Positions 60,388-64,000 of a stretch of 64,000 nt of DNA are shown piece after piece. This stretch comes from Bacteroidota bacterium. Lineage in GTDB: Bacteria > Bacteroidota > JABWAT01. The translations under genes and the position numbers were made by a program. Positions within the stretch are counted from its first letter, which is position 1, and each line of letters starts with the position of its first letter. The stretch covers positions 248,001 to 312,000 of the forward strand of contig JAIUNL010000001.1 in NCBI GenBank assembly GCA_020161835.1. Reading direction: 5' to 3'. The notes under the pieces were generated by a model. The model had not been told where the DNA came from. It worked only from the letters and a program-made list of their open reading frames with translations, and ran no database searches.

Positions 60388-60418
60388 CAAAACTAACTTT
60401 CATGGGGAATAATTACAA
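60388..60418 (-). promoter_or_regulatory. Bacteroidota-type promoter of the propeller lipoprotein
   Basis: On the minus strand TTG (60418-60416), 20-nt spacer, TAGTTTTG (60395-60388): the same -7 box and spacing as the RHS promoter. Leader of about 30 nt. Confidence 0.65.
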
Positions 60419-60896
60419 TTTGCTGAAAATTCGAATTCATATTTCCTGCTTTTCCATAATCACAATACCTCTTCAGGGTTAATATTCAATTTTCCTTTTT
60501 TTTAAAATTTGGTTTCCAGAGCTTGCCGAATGACGGCAATCGACCAATCGCTGACAGTATCCGAAATAATGAATTTGGGCTTACCAAATCCACCAAGCCC
60601 CTCGATATCCGTCAGTGGCCGGACTTTCAGCTCAGCCGATGGCTGAACTCGGGGTCCGGCGCTAATAGCCATTTTTCCATTAAACATTAACCATTGTCCA
60701 CCAAACAATTAATCACCGGGTACTTTCCCGATTCTCGGGACTCAGTGACCGGTGGTTTCCTGCATCCTGTCCATCCTGAACAACCCTGTTCAAACTGCCT
60801 CGATCATTAACCCTTGACCATTAACAATTAACCATTGTCCCCGTTTTTTTTCGCCTGCAGGTGCAATTCCCGACTCTGTTTAGTAATTTGTAAGTT
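60419..60896. other. Spacer upstream of glgA, no gene seen
   Basis: Contains the palindrome TCAGCC-GAT-GGCTGA (60632-60646), the hairpin CCCGA-TTC-TCGGG near 60727-60739, and two tracts of ATTAACCATTGTCC-type words (60687-60710 and 60808-60842: CATTAACAATTAACCATTGT). A short minus-strand frame at 60502-60708 is not supported as a gene. Confidence 0.5.
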
Positions 60897-60923
60897 ATCG
60901 CCAAAACCGGCGATCCTTTTTTT
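60897..60923 (+). promoter_or_regulatory. Terminator-like hairpin just upstream of glgA
   Basis: ATCGCC-AAAACC-GGCGAT followed by CC and seven T, ending 31 nt before the glgA start codon. If transcription starts upstream of it, it could act as an attenuator; otherwise it ends read-through from upstream. Confidence 0.4.
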
Positions 60924-60954
60924 CCTTTAGCCCACACTTTCCGGGAGAATTACT

Positions 60955-62454
60955 GTGAACGGATCGAAACTGAAAGTTGCTCTGGTCTCCTCAGAAGCAG
61001 TTCCTTACGCCAAAGCCGGCGGACTCGGTGATGTCATCGGTGCCCTGCCCAAAGTCCTTGAAGCACACGATTGTGAAGTGATGCTTTTCATCCCTAAATA
61101 TTCAGCCATCCCTGAAGATGCGCATAAAATCAAAATCAACTGGCGGGTTGATGACATCAGCATCCCCGTCGGAGAGAAAAATTTCGAAGTCCACCTGTAT
61201 CAGACCACTTTACCCGGCACCAATACCAAGGTGAACCTGGTTTACTGTGCCCACGCCTTTGACAACCGGTGGATTTATACCAACGATCCCGATGAAAATC
61301 AGCGGTTTATCATTTTCAACCGTGCCGTCCTGAAAATCCTCAAGAAAATGAAATGGAAACCCGATGTCATCCACGTAAATGACTGGCCAACCGGACTTAT
61401 TCCGCTTTACTTGAAAACCTTTTACAAAGACGATCCGTTTTTTGCTGAAACCGGAACGGTTTTTACCATTCACAATATCGGTTATCCGGGGAAATTTCTT
61501 CCCGAAACCATTTACCTGGCCGGACTTGATCAGACTAAGTTTTTCCCGGGCGGACCTTACGAATTCTGGGGCATGTTCAGTTTCATGAAAACAGCTTTGC
61601 TCTATTCTGACATGATTACCACGGTGAGTGAAACCTACGCCGAGGAAATTCTGACGCCTGATTACGGTGCCGGTTTGGATGGCATTCTCAATACCCGGAA
61701 AGAAGATCTCATCGGGATTCTGAATGGTGTTGATTATGAAATCTGGAATCCGGAAGTAGACACTTACCTGCCAAATACGTATTCCCTGAAAAAATTTGCC
61801 GGAAAAGCAAAAGTTAAAGAATATCTGCAGGAACGGGTTCATCTTCCCATCAAACCAGACGTTCCGCTGATCGGTATGATTTCCAGAATGGTTGATCAGA
61901 AAGGATTCGATCTGATTGCCGCCATCCTGCCCCAGCTGCTCGCCATGGATATTCAGATTGTCATGCTGGGTTCAGGTTTGCCGAAATATGAAACCCTTTT
62001 CAGAACACTTCATCAGGAACATCCAGAAAAAGTGTATGTCCACATTGGCTATGACAACCAGCTTGCACACGAAATTGAAGCCGGTTCTGATATGTTTCTC
62101 ATGCCATCCCTTTACGAACCGTGCGGACTCAACCAGATTTACAGTCTGAAGTACGGCACCGTTCCCATCGTAAGGAAAACCGGTGGTCTTGCTGATACCA
62201 TTCTAGACTGGGGTGCTTCTCTTCTTTCCGGAAAGAAAAACGGAAACGGCTTCGTCTTCACCAATCCGAAACCTGAGGCTTTGCTGGATGCCATTCACCG
62301 GGCCGTAATGGTTTACGCAAATAAAAAGGAATGGACCCAGATCGTGAAAAACGGTATGAAGGCCGATTTCTCCTGGGAACGGTCGGCTTCGAAGTATATT
62401 GAAGTCTACGAAAAAGCCATCGCCAAACGGAAAATCCCCAAAACTGAAACCTGA
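60955..62454 (+). CDS. glgA: Glycogen synthase GlgA (GT5)
   Basis: A 499-residue glycosyltransferase starting with GTG at 60955, with GGGAG 7-8 nt upstream. The ADP-glucose binding motif KAGGLGDVIGALP begins at residue 20; HVNDWPTGLIPLYL, FTIHNIGYPGKFLP, TVSETYAEEIL, LIGMISRMVDQKGFDLI and MPSLYEPCGLNQIYSLKYG, then RKTGGLADTILDW, are typical of bacterial GlgA. It extends alpha-1,4-glucan from ADP-glucose (or another NDP-glucose). No glgB, glgC or glgP is adjacent in the window, so the pathway genes are scattered. Confidence 0.95.
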   Translation: MNGSKLKVALVSSEAVPYAKAGGLGDVIGALPKVLEAHDCEVMLFIPKYSAIPEDAHKIKINWRVDDISIPVGEKNFEVHLYQTTLPGTNTKVNLVYCAHAFDNRWIYTNDPDENQRFIIFNRAVLKILKKMKWKPDVIHVNDWPTGLIPLYLKTFYKDDPFFAETGTVFTIHNIGYPGKFLPETIYLAGLDQTKFFPGGPYEFWGMFSFMKTALLYSDMITTVSETYAEEILTPDYGAGLDGILNTRKEDLIGILNGVDYEIWNPEVDTYLPNTYSLKKFAGKAKVKEYLQERVHLPIKPDVPLIGMISRMVDQKGFDLIAAILPQLLAMDIQIVMLGSGLPKYETLFRTLHQEHPEKVYVHIGYDNQLAHEIEAGSDMFLMPSLYEPCGLNQIYSLKYGTVPIVRKTGGLADTILDWGASLLSGKKNGNGFVFTNPKPEALLDAIHRAVMVYANKKEWTQIVKNGMKADFSWERSASKYIEVYEKAIAKRKIPKTET

Positions 62455-62479
62455 GTTTGGAATTGACGTTATACTTCCG

Positions 62480-62640
62480 GTGACGTGGGATGGGGGACAA
62501 GTGACTGAAATTACGGGTTACTAATCACTGGTCACGAATCACGTATTACAGGTTACGGGTTCATACAGGATTATAATTCGTTATTGCCGGTTTTAGTGGC
62601 TGTCATCCCCATGAAGACATGCTAACGATTTACTTCAAAG
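62480..62640. repeat. Word-type tract and decayed TGTCATCCC element
   Basis: 62485-62565 consists of GGGGACAAGTGACTG, then TTACGGGTTACTAATCACTG, TCACGAATCACGTATTACAG and GTTACGGGTTC words, a relative of 58905-58990 and 33575-33600. 62601-62625 starts TGTCATCCCCATGAAGACAT, a decayed palindromic element. No gene between glgA and the next start. Confidence 0.6.
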
Positions 62641-62693
62641 GTCATCCACGTTATTAATTCCATTTCCCGTCCATTAATTAAATTGGAGTTTTA

Positions 62694-64000
62694 TTGAATT
62701 CTCTGGTAACTTTTTTCACTTCAAGAACCTGGCTGGTTAAACTCATTCTGGTTATTTCTGTAATCGGAATAGGTGAATACTATTTCACCAATGTCGGCAG
62801 AGTAGTGAGTACCGTTACCGATGAAAATATTTTTGCTGGTTCAGACAGCACTATAATCGTCGAATCTGTGGCTCCCGGTGGAGCAAGTGACCGTGCCGGG
62901 ATGAAGGAAGGCGATAAAATTTTTTCCATCAACGGGTACAGATTCAAAGGGGCTCTGGAAGCAGATAAAATTCTTCGGGACAGCAAACCCGGTTCGGTTA
63001 TGGTTTATGAAATCTACCGGAACGGTGAAAGGAAAACCCTGTTTGTTCAGGCTGCCACCATCGGGGTTTCAATTAGGATTATTGCAATTTCAGTTGTTTT
63101 TCTTGCCATGCTGGGGCTCGCCTTATTTGTCGGCTGGAAAGCCTCGAACCATCCCGCTGCCTGGCTTTTTTCTATCACCTTCATTTTGATGTCCCTGCTG
63201 GTTTCCGGCGGATTCAGTATTGAACGTTCGGGTATGCAGGTTACCGGCCAAATACTATTTATTCTTGCAATTCCGCTTTTTATTCACCTATCCAATCTTA
63301 TTCCAGCTCCGCCACCCGATTATGAAAGGATCAGACCAAAGCTACGGCTGTTGTATGGGGTTGCCTTTTCCTTTCTGATCGTGTTTGTTTTATTTTTAAA
63401 AATAACCTCAGAAGTAAAATCAAATTTCCCGTTCGGCACTGTTCTTCTTGTTTTATCGGTTGCCTATCTCATTTTTCTGATTGTCTTCTCTTCGGTTATG
63501 TTTAAATCGAAGGAAGAAGACAAACGGATTGCCCGTTTGGTTAAGACCATCTGGATCACCTATGGCGCTTCAATTTTCCTGGCTAATTTTCTGGGCGCTT
63601 TTTTTAATAACTTTCTGGGTGTTTTTGTCAATCCGGCGGTTGCTTTCCTTTTGTTTTTCCTGCTGGTAGTTCCGGTTGGTTATTTTTATCTCATCATCAA
63701 ATACCGTGTATTTGGAATAACCCGTGTCGTAAAACGGAATGTTCAGTATTATCTGTTAACTGCCATTGTCATTTTTGGATTGATTATCCTGTTCTTTTCG
63801 ATCATGAATCAGGTTACGGCGCTGAATCTGGGTGATGCTTCTTTCAGGTTTTCACCGACTTCGTTCGAAATGAAAACTGGCGGTACGCCTGACCCCGGGT
63901 TTTCTGAACGACCATTCTTCATCATTGCTGGAATTGTTGTTTTTATTGGGGTTTTCCTGTTCGGCAGGTTTATCCAGAGACGGCTTGCACGTCTTTTCTT
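62694..64000 (+). CDS. PDZ-domain polytopic membrane protein, 3' end cut by window edge
   Basis: TTG start at 62694 with GGAG 5 nt before it; open to the right edge (435 codons). Helix 1 (about 14-27) leads into a PDZ-like domain (about 45-115: TIIVESVAPGGASDRAGMKE, GDKIFSINGYRF, KPGSVMVYEIYRNGE). At least seven more membrane helices follow (about 122-145, 155-175, 183-200, 220-240, 248-268, 285-310, 318-345, then others). This N-terminal design occurs in membrane sensors of FCB bacteria that carry a PP2C/SpoIIE phosphatase or histidine kinase output at the C-terminus, which is outside the window. Output domain therefore unknown. Confidence 0.8.
   Translation, partial: MNSLVTFFTSRTWLVKLILVISVIGIGEYYFTNVGRVVSTVTDENIFAGSDSTIIVESVAPGGASDRAGMKEGDKIFSINGYRFKGALEADKILRDSKPGSVMVYEIYRNGERKTLFVQAATIGVSIRIIAISVVFLAMLGLALFVGWKASNHPAAWLFSITFILMSLLVSGGFSIERSGMQVTGQILFILAIPLFIHLSNLIPAPPPDYERIRPKLRLLYGVAFSFLIVFVLFLKITSEVKSNFPFGTVLLVLSVAYLIFLIVFSSVMFKSKEEDKRIARLVKTIWITYGASIFLANFLGAFFNNFLGVFVNPAVAFLLFFLLVVPVGYFYLIIKYRVFGITRVVKRNVQYYLLTAIVIFGLIILFFSIMNQVTALNLGDASFRFSPTSFEMKTGGTPDPGFSERPFFIIAGIVVFIGVFLFGRFIQRRLARLF

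Noticed and set aside
60502..60708. Minus-strand frame of 68 codons ending in IAVIRQALETKF
   Set aside because: No SD, contains a REP-like palindrome (60632-60646) and word-type repeats, and no family is recognisable. It could be a decayed gene end but cannot be supported.

Overview
The window reads as a stretch of ordinary chromosome from a bacterium of the Fibrobacterota-Chlorobiota-Bacteroidota (FCB) group, probably Bacteroidota sensu lato or a neighbour such as Ignavibacteriota or Chlorobiota. The evidence is: C-terminal secretion tails with the NYPNPFNP motif on two exported proteins (7.9-9.3 kb and 10.7-12.3 kb); three promoters of the Bacteroidota form TTG-N20-TAnnTTTG; an S46 dipeptidyl peptidase; a small PUR-alpha-like protein; many lipoproteins and Gln-Ala-Gln signal peptides; and a complex I operon without nuoEFG. 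I saw no rRNA, tRNA, CRISPR array, prophage or recognisable defence island.

Layout. 1-6.2 kb: the 5' part of a giant secreted RHS/YD-repeat protein on the minus strand, with a clear promoter and a long hairpin in its leader. 6.5-10.4 kb: TerC-like membrane protein, YaiI/YqxD protein, a secreted beta-propeller protein, a tiny Lys/Cys-rich exported protein and a SRAP DNA-crosslink protein. 10.7-15.1 kb: a TonB-dependent receptor with a sorted beta-helix partner. 15.3-18.9 kb: ribosome rescue factor ArfB, a hemerythrin, and a fused FAD/Fe-S D-2-hydroxyacid dehydrogenase-like protein. 19-22.1 kb: a compact polysaccharide trio (flippase, glycosyltransferase, methyltransferase). 22.3-25.5 kb: two LamG lipoprotein paralogues and the stump of a third. 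25.5-34.1 kb (minus): TypA, an M28 peptidase, an S46 peptidase, a CrtI-type desaturase and Dps. 34.2-36.8 kb: three tandem mosaic outer-membrane proteins. 36.9-39.7 kb: a DUF1015 protein, then a RAYT transposase gene bracketed by its own REP-like hairpins. 39.7-43.6 kb: an overlapping operon rsmA-mgtE-THUMP methyltransferase-DUF2062. 44.1-47.6 kb: a three-gene surface lipoprotein/beta-barrel operon of unknown role. 47.7-58.8 kb: PUR protein plus nuoA,B,C,D,H,I,J,K,L,M,N. 59.2-64 kb: a propeller lipoprotein, glycogen synthase, and the 5' part of a PDZ membrane protein.

No single gene cluster here is a convincing new system. The most unusual signal is in the spaces between genes. They are filled with several distinct families of short hairpin repeats: a RAYT-linked family whose stems change while a GTA loop and a tail stay constant; a family of about 48 nt with a fixed tail; a family of short palindromes set between TGTCATCC and GGATCCA-like flanks; a constant-loop two-hairpin unit; and low-complexity tracts built from degenerate 7-12 nt words. 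Some of these sit inside the nuo operon. The second theme is gene duplication with recombination in secreted proteins (34.2-36.8 kb and 22.3-25.5 kb).

All functional names come from reading the translated sequence against known family motifs; no database search was run.
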